Positions 33,661 to 44,625 of a stretch of 64,000 nt of DNA are shown piece by piece. The DNA is taken from NCBI RefSeq assembly GCF_003144115.1, contig NW_020312019.1, positions 1 to 64,000 of the forward strand, written 5' to 3'. The translations under genes were made by a program, and so were the position numbers. The notes under the pieces were generated by a model, which saw only the letters and a program-made list of their open reading frames with translations, did not search any database and had not been told where the DNA came from. This DNA is from Tilletiopsis washingtonensis. Its lineage: Eukaryota > Basidiomycota > Exobasidiomycetes > Entylomatales. The stretch's first letter is position 1; each line of letters begins with the position of its first letter.

Positions 33661-34099
33661 GCGATGCGGCGGCGGGAGAGGTGCAGTGAGGGTGGAGTGG
33701 TCGGACGAGCAGGTGCAATGCGCAGGTGCAGCAGCAGGTGCGGCACCTCGAGGCTTGATTTCTGGGTTCTTCCCAAGGCGCGCCCGGCACGCTTCGGCGC
33801 AGCTCGGGGCCGCGCGCCGACGAGAGCGACGGGGCGCAAGACGCGTCGGGGCGCGGGAGATGGTCTCGCTGGCGCATCGTTGGCGCTGGGCGGCGCCCGT
33901 GCGCTGGAAGCGCCGACACGACACATCGACACCGACAGCAGCTGCAGCTGGCTCCCACCAACACCCTCCGCTGCCTGTGCTCCCTCTCTCCTCTCTCATC
34001 TCGGGTGCTCCTTACCGCGCCTCTGCCTCGCCCCGTGTACGCGCACGCACGATCCCGCCGCTCCCGCTGCGCGCCGCCGCGCCGCCGCACGCTGCCGCC
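33661..34099. other. Divergent promoter, PPR gene / COPI gamma gene
   Basis: This 439-bp region lies between two start codons. The side next to the COPI gene (33960-34090) is C/T-rich on the plus strand, the usual leader composition here. No specific element stands out. Confidence 0.5.
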
Positions 34100-37000
34100 A
34101 TGTCGTTCAAGAAGGACGAGGAGGCGGGCGCCGTCGTGCCTGCCTTCTACCAGGACAAGGTGGGTCGTGTCGCAGTGGGGCTCACAGCACAGGCGTGCTG
34201 ACTCTTGTACTGTAGACGAGCGTGATCCAGGAGGCGCGCGTGTTCAACGAAACGCCCATCTCGCCGCGCAAGTGCCGCATCCTCCTCACCAAGGTCATCT
34301 ACCTGCTCTACACGGGCGAGACGTTCAGCCGCACCGAGGCGACGACGCTCTTCTTTGGCGCCACCAAGCTCTTCCAGCACAAGGACGTGAGTGCTGACTC
34401 TGCGGATGGGCGGTAGTGGAGACAGCTGCTGACAGCTGCGGACAGCCGGCACTGCGCCAGATGGTCTACCTCGCCATCAAGGAGCTCTGCCCGCTCGCAG
34501 ACGACACCATCATGGTCACTGCCAGCATCATGAAGGACATGCAGCCCAACATGGAGGTCATCTACCGGCCCAACGCCATCCGCGCGCTCAGCCGTGTTGT
34601 TGACGTGAGTATGACCGAGAGCGGAGGGCAGCCGTAGAGCGCACGGCGTGGAGGTGTTGGAGAGGGCGTCAGGGGTAGTCTGGACGGCAAGCACGCACCG
34701 CCTGATTGACCGAAGCGCTGCACGGCTTGTCAGGATCTGAGCGCTCACGCATCCACCGCACAGCCGTCGATGGTGCAAGGCCTCGAGCGCTTCTTCAAGT
34801 CGGCCATCGTCGACCGCAACACGTCGATTGCATCCGCCGCGCTCGTGTCCGCGTACCAGCTGCACGTGGCCGCACGCGATGTGGTGCGCCGCTGGGGCAA
34901 TGAGGCGCAGGACGCCATCACTGCCAAGCCGCAGGCCGTCAGCGGAGGCGGCGCTGGCTTCGGCGGCAGCATCGGCGGCGCGTTCCTTGGCGGCTGGGGC
35001 GGCGCACAGCAGCAGCAGCCCGTGCAGAGCGCGTACCAGGCGATCCCTTCGAGCAGCTACATCACGCAGTACCACGCCATCGGCCTGCTATACCTCATCC
35101 GCCAGACGGACCGCATGGCAGTGACGAAGATGGTGCAGCAGCTCTCGGGCAGCGGGCGCGGCGCCGGCTCGAGCCCGCTGCGCAGTCCCTTTGCCATCTG
35201 CATGCTGGTGCGCTATGCCGCCAAGGTGGCCGAGGAGGACCCGAACCTGCGGGCGCCGATGATGGAGCTGCTCGACAACTGGCTGCGCCACAAGAGCGAC
35301 ATGGTCAACTACGAGGCGGCGCGTGCGCTGTGCGAGATGCGCGGCCTCAGCACGCAGGACCTCTACCGCCCGATCGCCGTGCTGCAGCTCTTCCTCTCCA
35401 GCCCCAAGTCGACGCTCAAGTTTGCCGCCATCCGCACGCTGGCCAAGCTGGCGCAGACGCAGCCGGCGGCGGTGCAGCAGTGCAACGTCGACATGGAGAA
35501 CCTCATCACCGACACGAACCGCAGCGTCGCCACGTACGCCATCACGACGCTGCTCAAGACGGGCAACGAGGCGAGCGTCGACCGCCTGATGAAGCAGATC
35601 AGCGGCTTCATGAGCGAGATCAGCGACGAGTTCAAGGTCATCGTCGTCGATGCCATCCGCAGCCTGTGCCTCAAGTTCCCGTCGAAGCAGACGACGATGC
35701 TCACGTTCCTCTCGGGCGTGTTGCGCGACGAGGGCGGCTACGAGTTCAAGCGGGCCGTCGTCGAGGCCATCTTCGACATGGTGCAGTTCATCGGCGACTG
35801 CAAGGAGACGGCGCTGGCGCACCTCTGCGAGTTCATCGAGGACTGCGAGTTCACCAAGCTCTCCGTGCGCATCCTGCACCTGCTCGGCGTCGAGGGCCCG
35901 CAGATGGAGCAGCCGCACAAGTACATCCGCTACATCTACAACCGCGTCATTCTCGAGAACGCCATTGTGCGTGCGGCCGCTGTCAACTCGCTGGCCAAGT
36001 TCGGCCTGGGCGACAAGCGTCTGGCGGCGCGCATTACCGTGCTGCTGGAACGCTGCCTCGACGATGTCGACGACGAGGTGCGCGACCGTGCGGCGTTGAA
36101 CCTGCGTGTGCTCAAGGAGGCGGGCCTGGCCGAGCGCCTCGTCAAGGACGAGAGCTCGTACAAGCTCGCCGCGCTCGAGGAGAGCCTGCAGACGTACGTG
36201 CAGGACCCGTCGGCGTCGACGTCGCGCTTCGACGCCTCGAGCGTGCCGCGCATCACGCGCGACGAGATGCGCCAGGAGGCACTGCGCGCCAAGAATGAGG
36301 CGGCGAGCAAGGTCGCCATGGCTGCTGATGGGCCGAGCACCAGCCGTGCTGGCGCCGCTGCAAACGCTGCAGCTGCCGCTGGCGCAGCAGGTGCCGCTGG
36401 CAACGGCGCGGCGGGTGCCTCGCCTGCCGAGGCCGCCTCCATCTACGCGCGCGAGCTGGCGGCCATCCCGCAGTTCAAGGAGTACGGCAAGCTGCTCAAG
36501 TCGTCCGCCAAGGCTGCCGAGCTTACAGAGCGCGAGACGGAGTACGTCGTCTCGGCCGTCAAGCACGTCTACGCCGAGCACATCGTCGTGCAGTACAACA
36601 TCACCAACACGCTGCCCGACACGGTGCTCGAGAACGTTGCGGTCGTCGTCGGTGGCGCTGCGGACGCCGGGCTCAAGGAGGACTTCATCCTCCCGCACGC
36701 GCTGCTCTCACAAGACGCCCCAAGTGGCGTAGTGTACGTCTCCTTCACGCGCGTCGAGGGCCCCGACGAGTTCCCGCAGGGCGCGCTCAGCAACACGCTC
36801 AAGTTCATGAGCAAGGAGGTGGACCCGACGACGGGCGAGGCCGAGGAGGAGGGCTACGACGACGAGTACCAGACGGAGGACCTGGACCTCGGCGTCGCCG
36901 ACTACGTGGGCGGACGCTTTGCCGACTTTTCGCGCGAGTGGGAGGCCATGGCGAACGCCAGCGTCGCGACCGAGACGTTTGCGCTCACGGCGCTCGAGAG

Positions 37001-37303
37001 TCTACAATGTGAGTCTTGCGCCGCCTTCTCAACTCTCCATACGCTCACGCCCCTCTCTCAGCCGCATGCGAAACGCTGGTCGAGCTACTGGGCATGCAGC
37101 CGCTCGGCGGCTCCGAGCTGCCGACATCGACCTCCGTGCACACGCTCAACCTCGCCGGCTTCGTGGCGCAGCCGGGCAAGCCGGCACACGTGCTGGCGCG
37201 CGCACGCATGACGTATGCGGCCGGCGAGGGCGTCACGATGGAGCTGGGCGTGCGTGCGGACAACGATGCGGCCGCACAATTGGTGCTTGGTGCGATTGCT
37301 TAG
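34100..37303 (+). CDS. SEC21: Coatomer subunit gamma (COPI)
   Basis: Gamma subunit of the COPI coat that drives Golgi-to-ER and intra-Golgi vesicle traffic; cytosolic and peripheral on Golgi membrane; 958 aa. Exons: 34100-34159, 34216-34386, 34446-34604, 34764-37008, 37062-37303. Family sequence runs throughout: QEARVFNETPISPRKC, LTKVIYLLYTGE, TLFFGATKLFQ, MVYLAIKEL, NAIRALSRVVD, then the adaptin-like alpha-solenoid to about 580. An Ala/Gly hinge (about 610-650) leads to the appendage domain (EYVVSAVKHVYAEHIVVQYN...). A Gly/Gln insert (GGGAGFGGSIGGAFLGGWGG) sits near 185-220. The acidic stretch DDEYQTEDLDLGVADYVG precedes the final appendage lobe. Intron 3 is 159 nt, the others 53-59 nt. Confidence 0.96.
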
Positions 37304-37371
37304 AGGGGAGTGCAATGCTATCGTCTCATCTGTTCATTCGCAAGAGAGGGAGGAGAACAGGAGGAGAGGAA

Positions 37372-38689
37372 TCACCGCTTGCTCTTCTTGTCCTTCTTCT
37401 TCTCCTTGCCCGACTTGCTCGACTTGCCGGACTTGGCCGATGCAGGGCTGTCCTTGACGGGCGATGCGGCAGCCGCGCTGTCCGTCTTCTTGCGCTTCGA
37501 TGTCTTCTCGGGCGTAGGTGCCGCAGCTGCAGCGGGTGCAGGCGGCGCGGCCGCGGCCTTGCGCTTCTTGCCCTCTTCGTAGCCTGGCGGGGAGCGTGAG
37601 CAAGCAGAGCAAGAGCGCCAGTGTGAGCTACTCACCAGCGTACGGGTCCAAGCTCTGCTTCGCCTTTCCCTTGCCCTTCTCCTTGCTCGACGTCACTGCA
37701 GCAGGTGCCGGTGCGGGCGCCTCCTCATCGCTGCTACCATCACTGCTGGAGCTGTCGCTGCTCGAGCTCGCCTCTCCCTTCTTCTCAAAGCGCGTATGCT
37801 GTCCCTGCGGCGCTGCACCCTTGTCCAGTGCCGCTTTGATGAAGCGTCCCGCTGCGGTCGCGTCGACGCGCGAGCGTGGCTCGGCTGGTGGGGGCAATGT
37901 GAGCAGCTGTGGGAGGGAAGGGGGGNNNNNNNNNNGGGGGGGGAAGGAGAGGGCGGGCTCACCCTTCTCCTCGTTGAGCTTCTGCGCGGCGGCGATCTTG
38001 GCGAAGTAGCCCTTGACGCGCTCGAGCTCGGGCACGACGGGATGCGTGGCTGGGTCGATGCCCTCTACCTTGAGGTACACTGCAGACAGTGGAGTCAGCG
38101 GCGGACTCTAGCGACAAGCGAAGCGCAGCAGCACGGTCCAAAACGCAGCGCGCTCGCCACACTTGCTTGCCATTGGAGACGTGATGCGAGACAGGTGCTG
38201 CAAGGGTCTCGCCGCTCTTCCCCCCCTCCCCCCCTCTCGCCTCCCTTGCCCCTCTTGCTCTCGCTGCCCACCGGAGCCGGAGCGGACCACCGATAGCCGC
38301 CAAGAGCACGCATAAGGGCTTGCAGAGCGGCATGGGCAGGGTCTGCTCGAGCCTCTCCTCGGCGTTCTCGCCCTTCTCTGTTCTCCCGCCTCTCGGCCGC
38401 CATCACATCCCTTGTGCTCACTCCACACGAGATCCAGCAGCACATAAGCCACGCTGACGTTCAGCCTCGCAGCGTCCAGTCGTCCATCCAGCTCCGCCCG
38501 GCTTGCCTCGCCACTCTTAGTCTGCACGCGCTCGGCGTGCTTCGCCTGCGTCTGTGAGCTGCCGCTCTCCAGCTGCTGTGCGAGCGCAGAGAGCGGGGAG
38601 GCGAGGAGGGGATCGAGCGTGGACGTGAGAGTGGCGAGCGCGGAGCGAAGGGTCGCTAGGGTGGGCGCGGGGTCGTTGAGAGCGGACAT
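37372..38689 (-). CDS. c1d1: C1D / Lrp1 (Rrp47) exosome cofactor
   Basis: Nuclear Sas10/Utp3/C1D-family protein of 281 aa; relatives bind RNA and partner Rrp6 of the nuclear exosome in rRNA and snoRNA processing. Four exons on the minus strand: 38689-38422, 38079-37963, 37884-37636, 37583-37372. The C1D helical bundle runs through exons 1-2 (LNVSVAYVLLDLVWMYLKVE, HPVVPELERVKGYFAKI) and the family's basic end is RVDATAAGRFIKAAL. The tail is a Ser/Asp/Glu block, then Ala/Lys-rich sequence ending in KEKKKDKKSKR. Intron 1 is unusually long (342 nt); intron 2 holds a 10-N assembly gap within a G run. In Ustilago-type fungi c1d1 borders the b mating locus; here it lies beyond the bE 3' end, on the same strand as bE. 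Confidence 0.92.
37926..37935. other. Assembly gap (10 N) in C1D intron 2
   Basis: Ten unknown bases are flanked by G runs on both sides. The true length is unknown. The gap is inside an intron, so the C1D protein model is not affected. Confidence 0.99.
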
Positions 38690-39244
38690 GGCGAAAGTGG
38701 AGTAAGAGTGATGGGGTGTGGGAGGAAGGAGCCAGAGGCGCGTCGCCTTCTCTTGTGCTGCACGCCAAAAAGTTGCCGCGCCCCTAGGCGCCGCGGGCCA
38801 ACTGCATGTCAGACGCGACTCGCCTGCCTTGCTGCACGACGACGACGACGACGAGCGCAGCCATCCCGCATCACACTCGATCACACGAGCGAGCGAAGAC
38901 GAGAGCGGGTCAGATTAGCGCCGGAGTAGAGTCGGAACAGATGCGGGATCACGGAGCGGTAGCACAGAGCGGGAGCAGGGCCACGGAGCGGTAGCGGGAC
39001 GAGGCGGGGCGAGACTGAGTCGGGACGGTGGCGCAGCGAGATGACGGGAGCTATGTGCAGGGCTGGGGCGGGAGAGCAGCGAAAGCGGTGAGTAAGTGGG
39101 TATACGGCGCGGTAGGGTGATGATGGATGGGTGAGGAGAGGATGTGCTGCGGAACCAAAGGAGAAGAGGAAGGCGCGGAGGAACTGCGAGAGGCGGTGTC
39201 AGGACAACGGAGCACGACGAGGATGGCGAAGCGGAACGCACCAG
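38690..39244. other. Region between C1D and the bE stop
   Basis: These 555 bp hold the C1D promoter and bE 3' UTR. A short imperfect repeat (about ACGGAGCGGTAGC) occurs near 38952 and 38983. CGACGACGACGACGACGAG runs near 38839. No gene is seen. Confidence 0.5.
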
Positions 39245-41329
39245 CTACGAGCTCATGTGGCTGTTCTGGCTTGCGTTGCGCGACAAGCTCGGCGCCGCCA
39301 GCAGTGTCAGTGCCTCGTCGACCGGCGAGCGGCGCATCGTCTTCCGCGTCTCCTCTGCATGCTCGAGCTGCGAGTGCTCGGGCGTGCGCCAGATGATCGA
39401 CTCCTGCGACGGTGCATCGTGCAGTACCAGACTGCCGAATGCACCGTGCGCGCGGTGAGAGTCGATGGCGAGGTGCTGAGAGAGCGGGAACGGGTCCCAC
39501 ACGCCCGCTTCGTTCTCGAAGAAGCCAGAGTCGTCCGGCGAGGCGCGCGCGCTCGTCGATGCAGGTGTGGGCTTGTCCGGAAACGGCGAGGGCGTAGTGC
39601 TTGCGCAGATGAAGGCGTTGTAGTCGGGCGAGGAGTCGACGGGACGAAGCGTGTGGCTCGACTGCGAGGACTGCATCGAGTGATCTTGACTGCCCGTCGA
39701 CGGGAAGGTGGACAGCTCGGAGATGCTCACGCCGCTGCTAGCATCGCTGCCCGGCGAGCAGCTCGGGTGCGACTCGTTCTTGTACACGGCGAGCATCTCG
39801 CGCTGCTGCTTCTGCTGCGCGAGCTGCTGACGACGCAGCGGCGAGTCGTGCAGGATCATGTGCTGGAACGTCGGCATGCTCAGCGGCCTAGGCGGCGAGC
39901 TCATCGAAGCGTCCGACGGCGAGGAACCAATGCTGAGGTCCTGTGCGCCGCCGATGAGCGGGGGCACCGAGGGGCCGACGCTGTTGGTGCTCGAGCCCGA
40001 GACGGTGCGGCTGCCCGTCGAGTCGCGACGGCCAGCCAGCGAGGTTGTGGGCGGCGGCACGCGGAGCGAGAATTGCGCCGCGCCAGGGAGAGTGAAGGCG
40101 AGCTTGGTCTGGCCGTCGAGCGACGTGGTAGTAGGTGATGCACCGATGCTGGCCTTGGGGTCGACGGGCGGCGAGGGCGTGCGCGGCGTCGTCTTCTTGG
40201 GCAGCCTGCGCGTCTTGCGGCCGGCGATGGCGCGCGTGGCGTTGGCCGTGGTGACGAGCGCAGCAGCCGGCGGCGTCTCCTCGCGCTTGGCCGGCTGGCT
40301 CACCGGAGCGAGAGGCTTGCTCGGGTCTCTGAGGCCCTTGGCTTGACGCTCAGCCGCCGCTTCGGCAAGCACGACGTCGAGCCAGTCGCCGACCTTCTCG
40401 CGCGCCGTCTGGTGCACCCAGTCGATGAGCTTCGCAAAGCCCGCCTTGCACGCCACCAGATCCGCCTCGATGTCGGCCTTCTTCCGCGCTCTGCCCTCCT
40501 TACTCAGCGTGAGAAGCGGACGGAGCGCAGGCGTCGCATCCTCGACGACGGCGCGGTCCGACGCCGAGACCGAGAGCGCATCCACCAGCGCCGACATGCG
40601 CGCCTTGTCCGACCATGCGAACTTGCGGAAGAAGTCGGTCCAGCCGGAGCGGCGACGAGCGTTGATGAACCACAGCACGACTTGCTCGTACGTGATCGTC
40701 TTGTTGCTCGCCGCGGCAGAGCCGACGCTCGGGATGGCGACGGCGCTGCTCGGCCCAGCATCGCTACCCGTGGCGAGCGCGTTGGTCTCGGTGACGAGCG
40801 CCGTCTTGTCGGCCTTGGTCGGGAACGGCGAGGAGAGATTCTCGCGGAACCAGCGGCGCAGCACGACGGCGTTGAGCTGTAGCTCGGCGGCGGTGGCGGC
40901 GGTGGGTGCAGTGGTGGACGCGGCTGGCGTAGGCACGGACTGCGGCGTGACGGCTGGCGAGTTGGCGAGGCGAGACGGCATGCGACGATCTTGCAGCGAA
41001 GCCCTGCCAGCGCGTGCGCCGAGCTCCTCATTGTCTTTCTCCAGGATCTCAGCACAGCCATTGCGGAAGTCGAGCAGAACTCCCGCAAGGCCTCGCTCGA
41101 TGCGACAGAGGCTCTCCGACATGATCGTTGTTCGCTGTGCGACCCGATGAGCTAGCTCGATGGTAGAATCGTCGAGCGCACCGCTTGCACGCAGCTGGTT
41201 AAAGCTTGCCGAGACCGCGGCCCAGCGGTCGACCCCTCGCTGCAGAGCATCTCCTGGCTCGATACAGGACTGAAGGAGTGCCGGCTCGATCTCCTGCAGG
41301 GACACTCGCAGGTCATGAACGCTGAGCAT
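39245..41329 (-). CDS. bE: bE homeodomain (HD1) mating-type protein
   Basis: HD1-class homeodomain transcription factor of the b mating-type locus, 694 aa, no intron needed. In smuts, bE pairs with bW from a different allele through the N-terminal regions, and the dimer controls dikaryotic growth; same-allele pairs do not. The N-terminus (1-110) is helical and acidic, as expected for the specificity region. The homeodomain spans about 150-230: LRRWFRENLSSPFPTKADK, then an Ala/Ser-rich insert, then VVLWFINARRRSGW, the HD1 recognition helix with WFxN (W220). TDFFRKFAWSDKARM follows, a typical bE continuation, then helices to about 350. A basic GRKTRRLPKKTTP stretch near 400 may be a nuclear signal. 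The C-terminus is Ser/Pro-rich. It is longer than U. maydis bE (about 470 aa). Start 41329 is the ATG that gives the family N-terminus; the upstream frame is low-complexity. Confidence 0.95.
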   Translation of the reverse strand: MLSVHDLRVSLQEIEPALLQSCIEPGDALQRGVDRWAAVSASFNQLRASGALDDSTIELAHRVAQRTTIMSESLCRIERGLAGVLLDFRNGCAEILEKDNEELGARAGRASLQDRRMPSRLANSPAVTPQSVPTPAASTTAPTAATAAELQLNAVVLRRWFRENLSSPFPTKADKTALVTETNALATGSDAGPSSAVAIPSVGSAAASNKTITYEQVVLWFINARRRSGWTDFFRKFAWSDKARMSALVDALSVSASDRAVVEDATPALRPLLTLSKEGRARKKADIEADLVACKAGFAKLIDWVHQTAREKVGDWLDVVLAEAAAERQAKGLRDPSKPLAPVSQPAKREETPPAAALVTTANATRAIAGRKTRRLPKKTTPRTPSPPVDPKASIGASPTTTSLDGQTKLAFTLPGAAQFSLRVPPPTTSLAGRRDSTGSRTVSGSSTNSVGPSVPPLIGGAQDLSIGSSPSDASMSSPPRPLSMPTFQHMILHDSPLRRQQLAQQKQQREMLAVYKNESHPSCSPGSDASSGVSISELSTFPSTGSQDHSMQSSQSSHTLRPVDSSPDYNAFICASTTPSPFPDKPTPASTSARASPDDSGFFENEAGVWDPFPLSQHLAIDSHRAHGAFGSLVLHDAPSQESIIWRTPEHSQLEHAEETRKTMRRSPVDEALTLLAAPSLSRNASQNSHMSS

Positions 41330-41779
41330 GATGACGGCGGTTCGGAAAGTAGTGCGAGGCGGAATGAGCGCAGGATAAGGCGAGGACTCGTTGTCAAGAA
41401 AAGGTGGTGGTGTCAGGGATGATGGTGGTGGTAGTGGTGAAGAAAGGACGAGGCGAAGCGAGGACAAGGGATCGTGCGCCGCAAAGGCCAGGTAATAGGA
41501 TCAGGCACGCACAGCACGCGCCGCCGCGCGCCCGAGCCGCGAGGCCGCGGCGCGGCCGGGGCGCGCGGCTGCTGCTGCTGCATCTGCTGCGCGGCGCGGG
41601 TGCGCGGCTCGCGGCGACCGGCTGGCCTTGAGTAGTCGACGACATGCGTACGCGCGCCGCCGCGAGCGCTGTCTTTGTCCTTCCTTCTTCTCCCTCGCCC
41701 CCCTCCTCTCTCCTGCTTTTCGCCCTCGAGTCGGTACCCTGCCTTGACCACATCACCCTCAAGCCGCCCAGTCCCAATC
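41330..41779. promoter_or_regulatory. Shared divergent bE/bW promoter
   Basis: These 450 bp separate the bE and bW start codons and must drive both genes. The bE side holds a GTGGTG-rich tract near 41403-41437. The bW side is C/T-rich (41690-41770). No binding site was identified with confidence. Confidence 0.75.
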
Positions 41780-44048
41780 ATGACTTCTGCTCGCCTCGAT
41801 ATCCTCGCAGAGATACACAGACTCTCGACGCTCGTACACCACACGGTTGGGCGCTCGCTCGGGCAGTGCTCTGAACGCGATACTCCCCTCGGGCCCAGAA
41901 GCCAGCCAGCCTCGCAGAGCTTTCAGCGCTCTCTGACGCTTCTCCGAGACGAGGCCATCGCATCGCTCGAGACGGATCTGTCCGAGCGGCCACTACGTGC
42001 AGACGTGCGCTCGTCTCTCGTCGCGCGCTTCTCCGTCGCGTGTGACGAGAGCCTTTCGGCAGTTCAACGGGGGCGCGCAACAGCCCTGCACGAGACGTCG
42101 CTCCCGTCGGCCCAATACCTGGCCCAGGTCGAGCAGGCTCTGCTTCAATCGCTGTCACGTTCCCTCTGTTCAAATCGGCAGACGCTTCTCCGAGTCGTCG
42201 ATGACGCCGTCGCGCGCTTCAGATCGGACGCTGAGGCTGCAGCCGCCGCCTCGCCATTCGGCGACGAGAGCGAGTACGGCGGCCCACAGCAGCCTGAGGA
42301 CGCTCGCTCTCATCGCAGCGCCGCCGTCGCCATCCTCGAGAAGGCCTTCGAACACGCTCAGGCCATCACGATTGCGGAGAAGCAGCGCCTCGCGGCGGCG
42401 ACGGGGCTGGAGCCGCGGCAGGTCACAATCTGGGTGAGTTCGGCGTTCAGATGCACTGTGGGGCTGCATTGGGGGCTGCGAGGCTGCCATTCTGGCGTAG
42501 CCTTGGGCGAGGACAAGGGCGGGCTGGCGCTTGCGTGGCCGCGTCGCGTGGCGGCGCGATCGAGGACAAGGGAACGGGCGGCGGCGGGGCGCGCGCGAAA
42601 CGGCGGGCGCGCGTGCGTGCCTGGCTGCCAGCGAGACGCTGCCACGCGTCTCTTCCTTTGTGCTCGCGACTGCCTCGCTGACGCCCCTATCTCTGCGCAC
42701 ACAGTTCCAGAACCGGCGCAACCGCAAGACAAAGGATGGCGAGGCACGCTACGTCTCCGGCAGCGCCAAGTCCACCGCCGCCGAGCCGTCGGCGTCGTCT
42801 CCTGCGGCCGACGCATTTTCGCGCGACGCCGACGCTGCAGGCGCAGCTGCTCAGGGGCGCGCGTCGGGCAAACGCAAGAGCATGGCGCTCGACGACGAGC
42901 GCGACGATGCCCCACGGCTACCATCCACCTTCGGCCACGACGCCGACAAGCGCCGCCGCATGGCCGACGGCAGCACACAGCGCACCGGCAGCGGCTCGTC
43001 GGCGAGCTCGCTGGCGAGCCGCAGCAGCAGCTCCAGCCTCGGGAGCAGCCACACGAGCTGGGACAGCGTGCCGCGCTCGGCCAAGGCCCGCGGCGGCTCG
43101 GGCTCGTCGGGCACCACCGTCACGAGCATGGAGAGCTGGGCGCCGATGAGCTACAAGCCGCCGGGCATGTCGCTCACCGGCGCCGCGGCGCACATGTCCG
43201 AGGTCGAGCTGCAGCCCGTCTGGCTCGCCGGCTCGCAGTCGCAGGGCTCGCTGCACGGCGGCGGCCTCTCTCAGCAGCAGTGCATGCGGCAGCACGACGA
43301 GCACATCTCGCAGAGCCTCAGCATGATGGACACGGCCTACGCCGCGCCGCAGTCGTCGCAGGCCTCGTCGGACGGTTCGCCGCCGCCAGAGCCCAGCTGC
43401 ACGCCGCTGCCGGGCGACATGCTGCTGCTCGATGCGTATGGACAGCAGCTGCTCGACTGGGACGACCTCGAGCTGGATGCTTCGCTCAATGGCGCGCTGG
43501 TACTCAGTCCCGAGCAGCTCGACCTCGCCAGCGGCCTCTCTGCCGAGCTTCAAGCCGCCGGCTGGAGCCCAGGCGGCATGGACCTCACCACGCCGCGCCA
43601 GCCGTCCTTCGCGCAGTCAGCGAGCACGCCAGTCTCTCCCGCCACCATCAGCCAGACCATCCTCGCCTGGCCAGAGAGCACCACGGACGCGTCTGCATTC
43701 TTCGCCAGCTTCGGGCCTGAGGCTTTCGCCGATCTGCTTCCCGCCGACGCCGACCCCAAGGCGCAAGCACCGCAAGAGATCCATGTCCCCGTTCACGTCG
43801 ACATCGGCCCGGACACGTCCTTCTCCTTTGCCGCCGGTCTCGAGAGCTGGGCCGCATGCCCGACGTCGCTCGAGCACGTCATCGAGCAGTGGAAGGGCTT
43901 CGTGCCGTCTGCCACGCCCGAAGAGCTCGCGTCAAGCAGCGCGATGGACATCGACGACTCGCAGATGAACGAGCTTGGCGAGCTGCGCCGGCACAGCGAG
44001 CAGGCGCTGTTCTACGAGGAGAGCCAGCAGCCTATGCTGCTCGCGTAG
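41780..44048 (+). CDS. bW: bW homeodomain (HD2) mating-type protein
   Basis: HD2-class homeodomain partner of bE, 665 aa. Exons 41780-42433 and 42705-44048, joined in phase 0 by a 271-nt intron. The N-terminal 170 residues are helical (LDILAEIHRLSTLVHHTVG), the region that decides partner recognition in smuts. The homeodomain is near 170-230: AVAILEKAFEHAQ, ITIAEKQRLAAATGLEPRQV, then TIW|FQNRRNRK, where the intron falls exactly between W218 and F219 of the recognition helix. A long Ser/Ala/Gln-rich tail follows with possible nuclear signals (GKRKS, DKRRR) and an acidic end (MDIDDSQMNELGELRRH). U. maydis bW is about 640 aa, so the size is normal. Divergent orientation with bE is the conserved b-locus layout. 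Confidence 0.95.
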
Positions 44049-44625
44049 CTTCTCTGCGGCCAAATCAGCGCTCCATCGGACCTCGTCTTCATCTAGATAC
44101 CCACGCCATCTTCCCGCTTTGCTCTCCTGCCCTTCCCGCCTCGCTAGTGCCTTCCCGCTGCTCACATCCCGCTCCGCTTCTTTCTCGCCAGCACGGCGCT
44201 CTCGCCTTCCTCCTCCTTCGTGCCCTGTCCATTTGCTCTGCTCTGCCGCTCACCTCTCTCGCCGCGCCTCGCTTTCTACATAGTCACGTCTCGCCTCGTC
44301 TGCTCGCTTCATTGTTCCCGCTTGCGAATGCATTGTCCCTGCACATCCTCGCCAGCTGCGCTGCTTTCGCTTTCTTCTCATGACCCGTCGTGCGAGCCCG
44401 ACATTCCCATGCGAGCGCTCGGGCCGCGTGACTTCATACAGAGGCGGGCCAATGCGGCGAGCCGACGAAGCCCGGCCATGAAAAGTGTGATTAAGTGAGG
44501 GGCGTGTGCGCAGTGTGGCGGCCAAGTCCGCAAGCGTCGCATGATGGCTGGGCAGAGCGGCCAGCGTCGATGGTGGAGACACGCAGGAGAGCCATCGCGA
44601 GCTCGTCGTCCAGCGACGAGGCATC
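44049..44625. other. Convergent 3' region of bW and the helicase
   Basis: This 577-bp stretch between two stop codons is C/T-rich on the plus strand to about 44400. I see no gene. A nat1-type acetyltransferase, known beside b in other smuts, is not here. Confidence 0.5.

Noticed and set aside
35088-36698. A 536-codon open frame on the minus strand
   Set aside because: It is the shadow of the COPI gamma exon, which has strong family identity on the plus strand.
41330-44625. Pheromone precursor, pheromone receptor or nat1 near the b locus
   Set aside because: No short CaaX-ending frame, no seven-helix protein and no acetyltransferase motif was seen; the pheromone/receptor locus is probably elsewhere.
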